Assembly: GCA_937892525.1 (NCBI GenBank)
Contig: CALAEV010000044.1
Span: 1-34,222 of the forward strand
DNA: 34,222 bases
Source: an uncultured Clostridia bacterium
GTDB taxonomy: Bacteria; Bacillota; Clostridia; Oscillospirales; Acutalibacteraceae
Direction: 5' to 3'
The notes under the pieces were generated by a model, which saw only the letters and a list, made by a program, of their open reading frames with translations, was not told the origin of the DNA and ran no database searches. Shown piece by piece: positions 6,597 through 13,782 of the stretch (its first letter is position 1; each line of letters begins with the position of its first letter). A program made the position numbers and the translations under genes.

Positions 6597-7709
6597 TTAT
6601 TTAATATTATTTACTTCTAAATATCTAATCTTAAATTTTTCTTTATCATTTATTAGGTTTGTAATTTCGTTTCTGAACTGATTATATTCGTCATCAACAA
6701 CATAACTTTTTGCATAACCATTTGAACCGTATTTTTCTTTCGAATGATTATAGGCTCGTTCAATGATTTTATCTATATTCAAATCAGGTTCATGTTTTAA
6801 TGTATATGAATGTGTTCTTTTTAAAAATTCGTTTACATTAGTTGAACGGTCGGCAGACGAAATAATTTTACCATAATTGCTACGAGGAGTGCTTGTAGAA
6901 GAAGCTCTATGGTCTTCTATCCCCTCTTTAATGATAATTCGCTGTTCTTCAGTAAAAAACTTTTTCATATCATCATTTTCATAAAAAATCTGTGCAGAGA
7001 GTTTTTCGTGATTTTTCTTATCAATATGATGTGCAATGTCGTGGAAAGCTGCAATCGCATAAAGCATATCTAAATCTATATTGTCAAATTGTTTAGCAAA
7101 TCTTAAACAACGGTCAATTACATAATTTATATGCTCAATTCCATGACCCGAATCGTTCTTTGAGTATTCAGGAAATACATTGATTTCTATGTATTCATTT
7201 AATTCATTTTTTATAAGGTTTCTAATGTTGTTCAAGTACTCATCAGCATCTTCTCTTGATTTGAAAATTATTACTTGTTTTTTATCTTTGTATTTTTCAA
7301 GTAAATCATAGATATATGGTAATGTATCTTTAGGAAAATCTTCAATAAATTGTTTGAATTCAGGGTCCAACTCTGTTTCAATCCACGGCAAGTCATAACG
7401 ACCTTTACCGATTCTTTCGGTTGCGCCTTGCAAACAAACTTCTGTCGGTAAATCAAATAGAAAAACAGTATCACATTCTTTAAGACGCATTTCTATTGTT
7501 CTTTTGTAATTGCCGTCAATTATCCATTTGTCTTCGTTAAATATTTCAGATATTCTTTTGTCAAAATCTTCTCTTGAAATATGCGTTTTGTCTGGATTGT
7601 GCCAAATAGCATCAAGATAATACAATGGTAACCCTGTATATTCATGCAGTTTTTCAGCAAATGTTGTTTTACCTGAACCAGGACAACCAATTACAATAAC
7701 TTTATTCAT
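6597..7709 (-). CDS. P-loop nucleoside/nucleotide kinase-like domain fused to an HD hydrolase
   Basis: A two-domain protein of 370 residues. Residues 1-165 form an adenylate-kinase-fold ATPase of the FlaR/topology-modulation type, with Walker A GCPGSGKTT at 8-16, LDAIWHNP at 32-39, WIIDGNY at 62-68 and the lid-like ERIGKGRYDLPW at 98-109. Residues about 180-350 form an HD-family metal-dependent phosphohydrolase with ligands His189/His193 (GHGIEH), His223-Asp224 (AAFHDIAHH) and Asp287 (SADRS). Each domain is complete. The substrate is unknown; kinase plus HD suggests nucleotide phosphorylation and dephosphorylation or house-cleaning, but that is inference. Its ATG overlaps the stop of the upstream small gene by 1 nt (TAATG), so translation is probably coupled. 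It is the last gene of the operon. Confidence 0.85.
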   Translation of the reverse strand: MNKVIVIGCPGSGKTTFAEKLHEYTGLPLYYLDAIWHNPDKTHISREDFDKRISEIFNEDKWIIDGNYKRTIEMRLKECDTVFLFDLPTEVCLQGATERIGKGRYDLPWIETELDPEFKQFIEDFPKDTLPYIYDLLEKYKDKKQVIIFKSREDADEYLNNIRNLIKNELNEYIEINVFPEYSKNDSGHGIEHINYVIDRCLRFAKQFDNIDLDMLYAIAAFHDIAHHIDKKNHEKLSAQIFYENDDMKKFFTEEQRIIIKEGIEDHRASSTSTPRSNYGKIISSADRSTNVNEFLKRTHSYTLKHEPDLNIDKIIERAYNHSKEKYGSNGYAKSYVVDDEYNQFRNEITNLINDKEKFKIRYLEVNNIK

Positions 7710-7897
7710 TATTTGATTACCTTTTTAGTAACAAAATCGATACCTTTTTCTGCTGTTTTAGCAAGTTTTTCAGGAGATGCTTTTTTCTTTTCTTTAAGTG
7801 GTTGTCCGTATTTTTTTGCCATTTTACCGGCTTTAGCGAGAACTACACCCATTGTTGTTGCAGCGCCTAAATATGCTATTAGATAACCTTTTTTCAT
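7709..7897 (-). CDS. Small basic membrane protein, unknown
   Basis: A 62-residue product starting MKKGYLIAYLGAATTMGVVL: one N-terminal hydrophobic helix (about 4-22), then a Lys-rich tail with two short amphipathic stretches (EKLAKTAEKG). I do not recognise a family. The ATG at 7897 falls 1 nt after the stop of the preceding gene and has GGTGA about 6 nt upstream. A GTG at 7906 would add three residues and overlap that gene. The stop codon overlaps the ATG of the kinase/HD gene. Tight packing on both sides supports a real, co-translated gene, perhaps a membrane partner of a neighbour. Confidence 0.65.
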   Translation of the reverse strand: MKKGYLIAYLGAATTMGVVLAKAGKMAKKYGQPLKEKKKASPEKLAKTAEKGIDFVTKKVIK

Positions 7898-7898
7898 T

Positions 7899-8654
7899 TT
7901 ATTCACCGTCTTTTTCAGTTATTGGAATTATACTTCCTATATCAGTTAATGGTTTACCTTTTATATCAATATATTTTACATTGATATCATACAAGAATTT
8001 CTCTATTTTGTCAAAATCTGTGTGTGTTGATAAATCGCCATTAAATAACAATAAGTTTTTATCAATTAAACCACAGCATCCACCAATAAAGCCATAATTG
8101 TATTTATTTATGCTTACGCTCCCCTTTTCAACTAGTAATGAATTTATATTATCATACTGTAAAAGCGCGTTATAAATGGAAATATCGTCAGTTATAACAG
8201 TATTTTGTTTACAAATACATACAGAACATTTTGAATAACCCTGTTTTACATCAATTATCTCTTTTTGAGGCAAATATTTTACAATTTGCTCTGACAAAAT
8301 AGATTTATTACAGATAATATAGTCACCAATATCTGCAAAGTTCAACAAACAATCATTTGGATATGGAGATTTTATATTTTCTATAACAACTGATTTCCCA
8401 TCATTATTTTTTATAAAACTACAAAGTTCTACTTGGTTTTCATCTACCAAAAATATGGATTTCCCAACATAATTTGCTAAAATATCGGCGTGTTTGCTTA
8501 TAGGTGCATCTAAAAACTTGTTTTCAGCTACACTCACGACTTTTATAGCCAATTTATCAAAAACGTTTTTAAGGGCAATATCGTCGATATCTGCAAATAC
8601 GGTTATAACTTTATTTTTAGGAAGATTAGGATTTATTAAAAATCTTTCACTCAA
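7899..8654 (-). CDS. Hypothetical protein, resembles DUF6873 / GME-fold (amidinotransferase-like) family
   Basis: A soluble 251-residue protein without signal peptide or membrane segments. It has an N-terminal LPKNKVITVF strand region, repeated beta-alpha units and a Cys-rich block GYSKCSVCICKQN near 140-152. GGCCGLIDKNLLLFNGDL near 190-207 is followed by a His in LSTH. The pattern of a conserved Gly-rich CCG segment late in the protein recalls guanidino-modifying (GME) folds. I recall Clostridia proteins of the DUF6873 group next to radA, but cannot confirm this without a search. Whether it is an active enzyme is unknown. Its ATG overlaps the radA stop by 4 nt (ATGA). Confidence 0.5.
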   Translation of the reverse strand: MSERFLINPNLPKNKVITVFADIDDIALKNVFDKLAIKVVSVAENKFLDAPISKHADILANYVGKSIFLVDENQVELCSFIKNNDGKSVVIENIKSPYPNDCLLNFADIGDYIICNKSILSEQIVKYLPQKEIIDVKQGYSKCSVCICKQNTVITDDISIYNALLQYDNINSLLVEKGSVSINKYNYGFIGGCCGLIDKNLLLFNGDLSTHTDFDKIEKFLYDINVKYIDIKGKPLTDIGSIIPITEKDGE

Positions 8655-10024
8655 TTCATAATCGCCTCAAATGCTTGTCTAATATTTTTTGCAGGAACAA
8701 TCTCAATTTCCTTAAAAAGATATTTAGGAAGTTTTGAATAGTTGTGATATGGTATAACACATTTTTCAAAACCAAGTTTTGCAGCCTCTTTAATTCTTTG
8801 CTCACAGCAATTTACTGAGCGAATCTCCCCTGCTAATCCGATTTCGCCGAATGCTAATGTTTTTTCAGGTACTACAACATCTTTAAGACTTGAAACGATA
8901 GCAAGAGCAATTGATAAGTCTGCAGCAGTTTCGTCAACACGAAGCCCACCAATTACGTTTGTGTAACAATCCATATTTCCAAGGAAATAACCACAACGTT
9001 TTTCAAGTACAGCAATAAGCATAGCCATTCTGCCGTAATCAATGCCTGTGGCCATTCTGCGAGGGTTACCAAAACCACTTGGTGTTACAAGACTTTGAAC
9101 TTCAGCAAGAATTGGTCTTGAGCCCTCCATAAGACAAGCAACACAAGTGCCTGAAACATTTCTTGGTTTGCCGGAAATCAACATCATAGATGGGTTTTCA
9201 ACCTCACAAAGACCATTATCAAGCATTTCGAATACACCAATTTCATTTGTTGAGCCATAACGATTTTTAACTGCTCGCAAAATACGGTAAGATGTATTTC
9301 TGTCGCCCTCAAAGTAGAGTACACAGTCAACAATGTGTTCAAGGACTTTAGGACCTGCAATATTACCGTCCTTATTAACATGACCTACAAGAAATATTGG
9401 AATATTTGATGCCTTTGCAGTTCTTGTAAATAGATTTGTAGATTCGCGTACTTGTGTAACGCTACCTGGAGATGAGTTTAATTCACTGATTTCCATTGTT
9501 TGTATTGAGTCGATTATCACAATGTCAGGCTTTTCTGACTGAATATACTCACAGATGTATTGTGCATCTGTTTCACAAAGTACTGAAAGATTTTCAGTTG
9601 ATACTGCAAGTCTAGATGCACGAAGTTTAATCTGGTGTGCAGACTCTTCACCTGATACATATAAAATCTTTAATCCCTCGCCTAAATATTCGCAAATCTG
9701 TAAAAGGATTGTTGACTTACCAATGCCAGGGTCACCACTTAAAAGCACAACAGAACCTTTTACAAGACCACCACCAAGTACGCGATTTAACTCTTTAAGA
9801 CCTGTATTGTATCTATGACCTGTGTCAGCAGTAATCTGTGCAAGTGGGTACGCACGACCACGATTTGAGCCCACAAGACTCTTTTTAGCAGTTTCTTTTA
9901 CAACTGTTTTGATTTCTTCATTTAAAGTATTCCACTCGTTACAATTTGGACATTGACCAAGCCAACGCGGTGTTTCATAACCACATTCACTACAAATATA
10001 TACTGATTTAGACTTCTGAGCCAT
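8651..10024 (-). CDS. radA: DNA repair protein RadA
   Basis: RadA (Sms) is a RecA-like ATPase that promotes branch migration and DNA unwinding during recombinational repair. The protein has 457 residues, the usual length. The zinc finger Cys11, Cys14, Cys25, Cys28 (CSECGYETPRWLGQCPNC) is followed by Walker A GDPGIGKS at 97-104, the RadA signature KNRYGSTNEIGVFEM near 255-270 and a C-terminal Lon-like domain containing GGLRVDE and GEIGLAGEIR. GGAGG precedes ATG 10024. It overlaps the upstream amidase gene by 17 nt and the downstream gene by 4 nt, so it is clearly in one operon. Confidence 0.97.
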   Translation of the reverse strand: MAQKSKSVYICSECGYETPRWLGQCPNCNEWNTLNEEIKTVVKETAKKSLVGSNRGRAYPLAQITADTGHRYNTGLKELNRVLGGGLVKGSVVLLSGDPGIGKSTILLQICEYLGEGLKILYVSGEESAHQIKLRASRLAVSTENLSVLCETDAQYICEYIQSEKPDIVIIDSIQTMEISELNSSPGSVTQVRESTNLFTRTAKASNIPIFLVGHVNKDGNIAGPKVLEHIVDCVLYFEGDRNTSYRILRAVKNRYGSTNEIGVFEMLDNGLCEVENPSMMLISGKPRNVSGTCVACLMEGSRPILAEVQSLVTPSGFGNPRRMATGIDYGRMAMLIAVLEKRCGYFLGNMDCYTNVIGGLRVDETAADLSIALAIVSSLKDVVVPEKTLAFGEIGLAGEIRSVNCCEQRIKEAAKLGFEKCVIPYHNYSKLPKYLFKEIEIVPAKNIRQAFEAIMN

Positions 10025-10724
10025 TTTGGACCTCCGAAATGTTATAGTTTATTATTCCTGTTGCAATTGATAATGCCATATTATTTTGATATGTGCTATT
10101 TTTCAATTGATTTAATTCGCTTGGATTTGAAACAAACCCACATTCAACCATTACTGCAGGTTTTGTTGCGTTATATAGCACATAAATATCTGTGCCTGAC
10201 TTTTTAATTTGACGCTTGTTATCTGGCTGCAATTGGCTTTTAACAGCGTTTTGAATAAGCCCTGCAATTTCTTGACTATCATCACAATTAGCTGAATAAA
10301 AGGTCTGAGTGCCCCATATTCTGCTATCTTCGTACTTGTTTTGGTGAACACTCAAATAAATGCAGTTTTCGTACAAATCCATAGTAGCAGTTCTGTTGCG
10401 AATATCAGAAACTTTACGTTCTCGAATTGTGTTGCCTGAAGTATGAATGGCAGTATCTGTTGTTCTTATTAAATGCGTTTTATAGCCGAAAACTGACAAT
10501 AAATCATTTAACTTTAATGAAATTTGCAAATTAATATCTTTTTCATAAGTACCATCAACAGCTACTGCGCCACCATCTTCGCCACCGTGACCTGCATCAA
10601 TAATTATAACTGGCAATTGGTCATTTATTATTGTGTTTGATGATACTATTTGTATTTGACACAAAAGAACAGATGTAATGCACACAACGGTTGCAAGCAA
10701 TAAAGCAATTAAAGATTTTTTCAC
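10008..10724 (-). CDS. cwlD: N-acetylmuramoyl-L-alanine amidase (Amidase_3, CwlD-like)
   Basis: A zinc amidase that cuts the MurNAc-L-Ala bond of peptidoglycan. The N-terminal membrane anchor or signal (KKSLIALLLATVVCITSVLL) is followed by an Amidase_3 domain. Its zinc ligands are His46 (DAGHGGEDGG), Glu61 (YEKDIN) and His127 (LSVHQN), and the catalytic Glu194 lies in VECGFVSN. Length is 238 residues from GTG 10724, the best start, because GGGGTG lies 5 nt upstream; a TTG at 10763 has no such site. The size and single-domain layout match sporulation amidase CwlD (muramic-delta-lactam formation in spore cortex), but a vegetative AmiC-type role cannot be excluded. First gene of the radA operon. 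Confidence 0.85.
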   Translation of the reverse strand: MKKSLIALLLATVVCITSVLLCQIQIVSSNTIINDQLPVIIIDAGHGGEDGGAVAVDGTYEKDINLQISLKLNDLLSVFGYKTHLIRTTDTAIHTSGNTIRERKVSDIRNRTATMDLYENCIYLSVHQNKYEDSRIWGTQTFYSANCDDSQEIAGLIQNAVKSQLQPDNKRQIKKSGTDIYVLYNATKPAVMVECGFVSNPSELNQLKNSTYQNNMALSIATGIINYNISEVQNGSEV

Positions 10725-10767
10725 AAAATCACCCCATAAAATATATGGAAATAATTTTAACAATATT

Positions 10768-10796
10768 ATTTTACATTATGGCTTTGATTTTTACAA
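10768..10796 (-). promoter_or_regulatory. Sigma-A-like promoter of the cwlD-radA operon
   Basis: Minus strand: -35 TTGTAA (10791-10796), a 17-nt spacer and -10 TAAAAT (10768-10773). The predicted start is near 10761, about 37 nt before the GTG. The -35 abuts the terminator of the upstream module. Confidence 0.65.
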
Positions 10797-10800
10797 GCAA

Positions 10801-10837
10801 AAAAATAAAACGTACAGCATAAACTGTACGCTTTATT
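10801..10837 (-). terminator. Intrinsic terminator of the sigma/secreted-protein module
   Basis: Minus strand: AAGCGTACAG, loop TTTATG, CTGTACGTTT, then TATTTTTTT. It starts 18 nt after the stop of the secreted-protein gene. It is nearly identical to the terminator at 12555-12590 (31 of 35 positions). Confidence 0.88.
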
Positions 10838-10854
10838 GGTCTGAGTATTAATAT

Positions 10855-11262
10855 TTAATCTGGGTAGTCGTATTTTACGTGTGTTTCGCCACCGGCTGTG
10901 CAAGTAACTTTAATTCTGTACTCACTAAAAACATTGATAAGACGTGTTTCTTCAAGAAGAAGTGATACACCTGTACCAGATTTTGTCCATGTTTCAATAG
11001 TTTCATAACCTGACGACTTTTCTTTTTGCAATTCTATCTTTATATATAAAGATGTTGATGTTTTCGCTGTAAGTATTACTGTTGAAGTAGAATTAAGACC
11101 ACTTATAACAAAAGATGTTGAAACACTACTTATTGTAGTGAAGCAAGGCATTACACCATATTCTTCTTCAACTACAGCAGCAGAAGACATAATTGCAAAA
11201 GATGAAAACAACATTGTAAGAATTAAAAGAATGCTTACAGTTTTTTTCATAGTTTTTACCAT
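10855..11262 (-). CDS. Small secreted protein of unknown function
   Basis: A 135-residue protein with a clear signal peptide: MVKTMKKT, a hydrophobic core SILLILTMLF and a probable cut in or after SSAA near residue 30. The mature part is about 105 residues. It is rich in Ser/Thr/Val with alternating beta-strand patterns (IKIELQKEKSSGYETIETW, YRIKVTCTAGGE), like a single Ig-type beta sandwich. Many Clostridia carry similar small secreted proteins with an LQ(K/R)...W...G core; the function is unknown to me. ATG 11262 has a near-perfect GGGGAGGTG 7 nt upstream, an unusually strong ribosome site. It is the last gene of an ECF sigma module and probably its output or signal. Confidence 0.75.
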   Translation of the reverse strand: MVKTMKKTVSILLILTMLFSSFAIMSSAAVVEEEYGVMPCFTTISSVSTSFVISGLNSTSTVILTAKTSTSLYIKIELQKEKSSGYETIETWTKSGTGVSLLLEETRLINVFSEYRIKVTCTAGGETHVKYDYPD

Positions 11263-11293
11263 TTTTACACCTCCCCTAAAAAACATATATCGT

Positions 11294-11322
11294 ATTATAA
11301 GAGAAGTTTGTTACTATTAAAC
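11294..11322 (-). promoter_or_regulatory. Possible internal promoter for the secreted-protein gene
   Basis: In the short gap after the DUF4367 gene the minus strand has a perfect -10 TATAAT (11294-11299) but a poor -35 (GTTTAA, 11317-11322). An AAC 17 nt before CG (TAACAA...ACGAT) could instead be read by an ECF sigma factor, which would make this gene a target of the sigma factor in the same cluster. Both readings are tentative. Confidence 0.38.
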
Positions 11323-11323
11323 T

Positions 11324-11953
11324 CTATTTAACAGTTTCTGCAATTTTTAATAATTCATCTTTTGAGATGGAACCATGTATTTGATAAACATAGTCATTCA
11401 TATTCCAAACCAAATAACCATAGTTTGTATCATCAACATGATATAAATATATCATTTCATCTATAAGAATGTTTTCCACAGTTTCAAATTCCGTGTCGAA
11501 ATCTACTTCAATTGATGAAGAAGTTTTTGTAATCGTAATTATTCTACCACTTGAATCAGTATAATCATTCACAATTCCCTTTGAAGAAACCTGTTCATTT
11601 TCTAACTCAAACCCTTCAGCCATATAGCCTACAGTAATTTCACCGTTTACTGAGTTTTTATTATTCTCTGTAATTTTGTATCTGCTGAAAATTTCAAAAT
11701 TATCAATAATATATTCGCGTGAAGAAGGAATTACAAAAGCAGTAAACAACAATGCTGTTAACACGGCTGCCACAAGCATAACTTTTACTGTATTTGTGGT
11801 GAATCTGTGATAACGGTTGCCACGCATTTTGTTAAACAACTTTTTAAGCCATTTTTCATGATTTTTAGTGTATTCTGCTTTAGGCACATTATCCGGGATA
11901 GTTGCTAACCAGTCATTCATTGACATTTCACATGCTTTTTCAAAATTATTCAT
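11324..11953 (-). CDS. DUF4367 single-span membrane protein, probable anti-sigma factor
   Basis: A 209-residue protein: a cytoplasmic N-terminus of about 55 residues (MNNFEKACEMSMNDWLATI), one membrane helix at about 58-78 (VKVMLVAAVLTALLFTAFVI), and an outside domain. The C-terminal part GYLVWNMNDYVYQIHGSISKDELLKIAE is the DUF4367 pattern (aromatic, ending in ELxxIAE). Proteins like this usually sit next to ECF sigma genes in Clostridia and probably sense the envelope. ATG 11953 overlaps the sigma stop by 8 nt and has GGGAG upstream; a TTG at 11968 would overlap further and is less likely. No classical zinc anti-sigma motif (HxxxCxxC) is present. Confidence 0.75.
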   Translation of the reverse strand: MNNFEKACEMSMNDWLATIPDNVPKAEYTKNHEKWLKKLFNKMRGNRYHRFTTNTVKVMLVAAVLTALLFTAFVIPSSREYIIDNFEIFSRYKITENNKNSVNGEITVGYMAEGFELENEQVSSKGIVNDYTDSSGRIITITKTSSSIEVDFDTEFETVENILIDEMIYLYHVDDTNYGYLVWNMNDYVYQIHGSISKDELLKIAETVK

Positions 11954-12488
11954 CGGTTTCTCCCTCAAAATATTTTATAACAAACTGTCTGCCAAGCATA
12001 CAACGTTTTCTTACAAGAGGCTGTGATATATCTAACATTCTGGCAATTTGTTCACCAGTTATATTAAGAACATATTTAAGATAGCAAATATATCTGTATT
12101 CTTCCGGCATCTTTTCGAAAGCTTCTTTAAGTGTTATTACATCAATAACATCAAATTCTTTTGCTTCAATATCATAAAATTCACTTATATCTGCATCTGC
12201 CACGTTATAAATATGTTTTTTCTCTTTTCTAAACATATCAACTGCCTTTGCTTGTGTAACTATGCTTATGAAGTTGTATAATTTTTTATCGTTAAAATCA
12301 TGGGTAATGTTATGAAAGTTCTTAGCAAAGCTGATTAACACCTCATGAGCACAGTCTTCTGCTGATTCAATAGTTTTTAAATGCTTCTTTGCTATGTAGA
12401 AAATTGTATCGTAAAATTTGTTATAAAACTCTTCAAACAATGGCTCATCTTCAGGATTTTCTAGTAAGGCAAAATACGCAAAAAGCAC
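11946..12488 (-). CDS. ECF-type RNA polymerase sigma factor
   Basis: A 180-residue sigma-70 family protein of the ECF group. Region 2 covers about residues 15-85 (FYNKFYDTIFYIAKKHL, ESAEDCAHEVLISFAKN). Region 4 covers about 120-170, with a helix-turn-helix in LNITGEQIARMLDISQPLVRKR. The start GTG 12488 is 8 nt after GGGAG; a GTG at 12497 would place the ribosome site inside the gene. It has its own promoter (12512-12540). Its 3' end overlaps the DUF4367 gene, typical of sigma/anti-sigma pairs. Target promoters are unknown; the secreted-protein gene is one candidate. Confidence 0.88.
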   Translation of the reverse strand: MLFAYFALLENPEDEPLFEEFYNKFYDTIFYIAKKHLKTIESAEDCAHEVLISFAKNFHNITHDFNDKKLYNFISIVTQAKAVDMFRKEKKHIYNVADADISEFYDIEAKEFDVIDVITLKEAFEKMPEEYRYICYLKYVLNITGEQIARMLDISQPLVRKRCMLGRQFVIKYFEGETDE

Positions 12489-12511
12489 ACAAATCACTCC
12501 CTTTTTTACAG

Positions 12512-12540
12512 ATTATACCTTAAAGCGACAAATAAAGCAA
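12512..12540 (-). promoter_or_regulatory. Sigma-A promoter of the ECF module
   Basis: Minus strand: -35 TTGCTT (12535-12540), a 17-nt spacer and a perfect -10 TATAAT (12512-12517). The predicted start is near 12505, 17 nt before the GTG. It suggests basal expression by the housekeeping sigma. Confidence 0.75.
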
Positions 12541-12554
12541 GTTATGTTTAATTT

Positions 12555-12590
12555 TAAAAAAATAAAGCGTACAGAAAGAACTGTACGCTT
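12555..12590 (-). terminator. Intrinsic terminator of rpsB-tsf
   Basis: Minus strand: 10-bp stem AAGCGTACAG/CTGTACGCTT (plus arms 12581-12590 and 12565-12574), loop TTCTTT, followed by TATTTTTTT. It lies 18 nt after the tsf stop. Twin of the terminator at 10801-10837. Confidence 0.9.
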
Positions 12591-12608
12591 ATAGTTTTAT
12601 TAAAGAAA

Positions 12609-13709
12609 TTACATCATGCTTGCGATTTCAGCAGCAAAGTTTTCTTCTTTCTTTTCAATGCCTTCGCCCTTTTCAAAACGAACAAAGCTTGTAAGCTTAA
12701 TATCTGCGCCAAGAGCTTTGGCAACTGAATTTACATAACCGTCAACAGAACCGTCGAAAAGGTCTGAACGAACGAATGTCTGCTCAAGAAGACAAACTTC
12801 TTTAATCTGTTTTGCAAGACGACCCTGAACAAGACCAACGAAGATTTTGTTTTCTGAAATTTCAGCCTTATGAGATACTGCGATTTCAGCCATTGTAGCA
12901 TAAGCTTCTTTTGAAATGAAGTTTACAAAGTTCTTTCTCTGTTTCTGGTCAAGACCGTTGTAAATTTCAGCGTCTTCGTCGCTCCACTTCTTATCATTGA
13001 TTGCTTCTGTAATAATGCTGTTAAGAATTGGAACTGGAAGTGAATCAGGCTTGTTAAGTGCGCTATCAATAGTGATTGATTTCATCTTTGCAAGTTCATC
13101 ATCAGAAATTGATGCTTTGCACAAATATTCTGGGTTCATAGCTGCAATCTGCATTGCAACGTTTTTGCCCATTGCGTCAAATTCTGCTTTTGCTGCTGTA
13201 GCATCATCAACATCAAATGCTACAATAACGCCAACAGTACCACCAGCATGAATATATGTTGCTGTGTGACCTTCAACAAGTGCAAATCTACGAACTTTCA
13301 TATTTTCGCGAAGTGCAAGGAATACTTCCTGTACTTCTTCATCAACTGTTTTGTCAGAATCAACTGCTTTTGTAGCAAGAAGTGCTTCAACATCAGCTGG
13401 CTTTGTAGCAACAACAGTCTTAACAACTTTAGCGGCAAGGTTAACGAATGGTTCACCCTTTGCAACGAAGTCTGTTTCGCAGTTAATTTCAACAAGTGCG
13501 CCTGCATTAGCGTCGCTATAAGCAGCAACTACACCTTCAGCAGCAACACGGCTTGCTTTCTTTGCAGCTGAAGCAAGTCCTTTTTCTCTAAGAATATCAA
13601 TAGCCTTTTCAATATCGCCATCTGTTTCAACAAGAGCTTTTTTACAATCCATCATACCAACGCCTGTCTTCTCACGAAGAGCCTGTACGTCTTTTGCAGT
13701 AAATGCCAT
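12609..13709 (-). CDS. tsf: Translation elongation factor Ts with a long insertion
   Basis: EF-Ts exchanges GDP on EF-Tu. The N-terminal UBA-like domain (MAFTAKDVQALREKTGVGMMDCKKAL) and the TDFVAK motif at 80-84 that enters EF-Tu are intact. The C-terminal core (KNVAMQIAAMNPEYL, EVCLLEQTFV, SFVRFEKGEG) is also normal. At 366 residues it is some 70 longer than usual. The extra segment, about 223-290, lies after the ALNKPDSLP helix and before GLVQGRLAKQIKEVCLLEQ, in the coiled-coil subdomain. It is in frame, helical and charged, so it is a real insertion rather than an error. Start ATG 13709 has GGAGG upstream. Second gene of rpsB-tsf. Confidence 0.95.
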   Translation of the reverse strand: MAFTAKDVQALREKTGVGMMDCKKALVETDGDIEKAIDILREKGLASAAKKASRVAAEGVVAAYSDANAGALVEINCETDFVAKGEPFVNLAAKVVKTVVATKPADVEALLATKAVDSDKTVDEEVQEVFLALRENMKVRRFALVEGHTATYIHAGGTVGVIVAFDVDDATAAKAEFDAMGKNVAMQIAAMNPEYLCKASISDDELAKMKSITIDSALNKPDSLPVPILNSIITEAINDKKWSDEDAEIYNGLDQKQRKNFVNFISKEAYATMAEIAVSHKAEISENKIFVGLVQGRLAKQIKEVCLLEQTFVRSDLFDGSVDGYVNSVAKALGADIKLTSFVRFEKGEGIEKKEENFAAEIASMM

Positions 13710-13743
13710 TTTCTTTTCCTCCAATATCAAATATTTTGAAAAG

Positions 13744-13769
13744 AGCCCGTAACGATTATGCCACGGGCT
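13744..13769 (-). terminator. Hairpin between rpsB and tsf (possible attenuator)
   Basis: In the 73-nt gap, the minus strand has a 7-bp GC-rich stem AGCCCGT/ACGGGCT with a 12-nt loop (GGCATAATCGTT), followed by CTCTTTTC. The U-run is short, so it probably only reduces read-through into tsf or shields RNA ends. Its loop sequence closely matches the asd leader terminator. Confidence 0.55.
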
Positions 13770-13782
13770 ATAATAAACTTAA

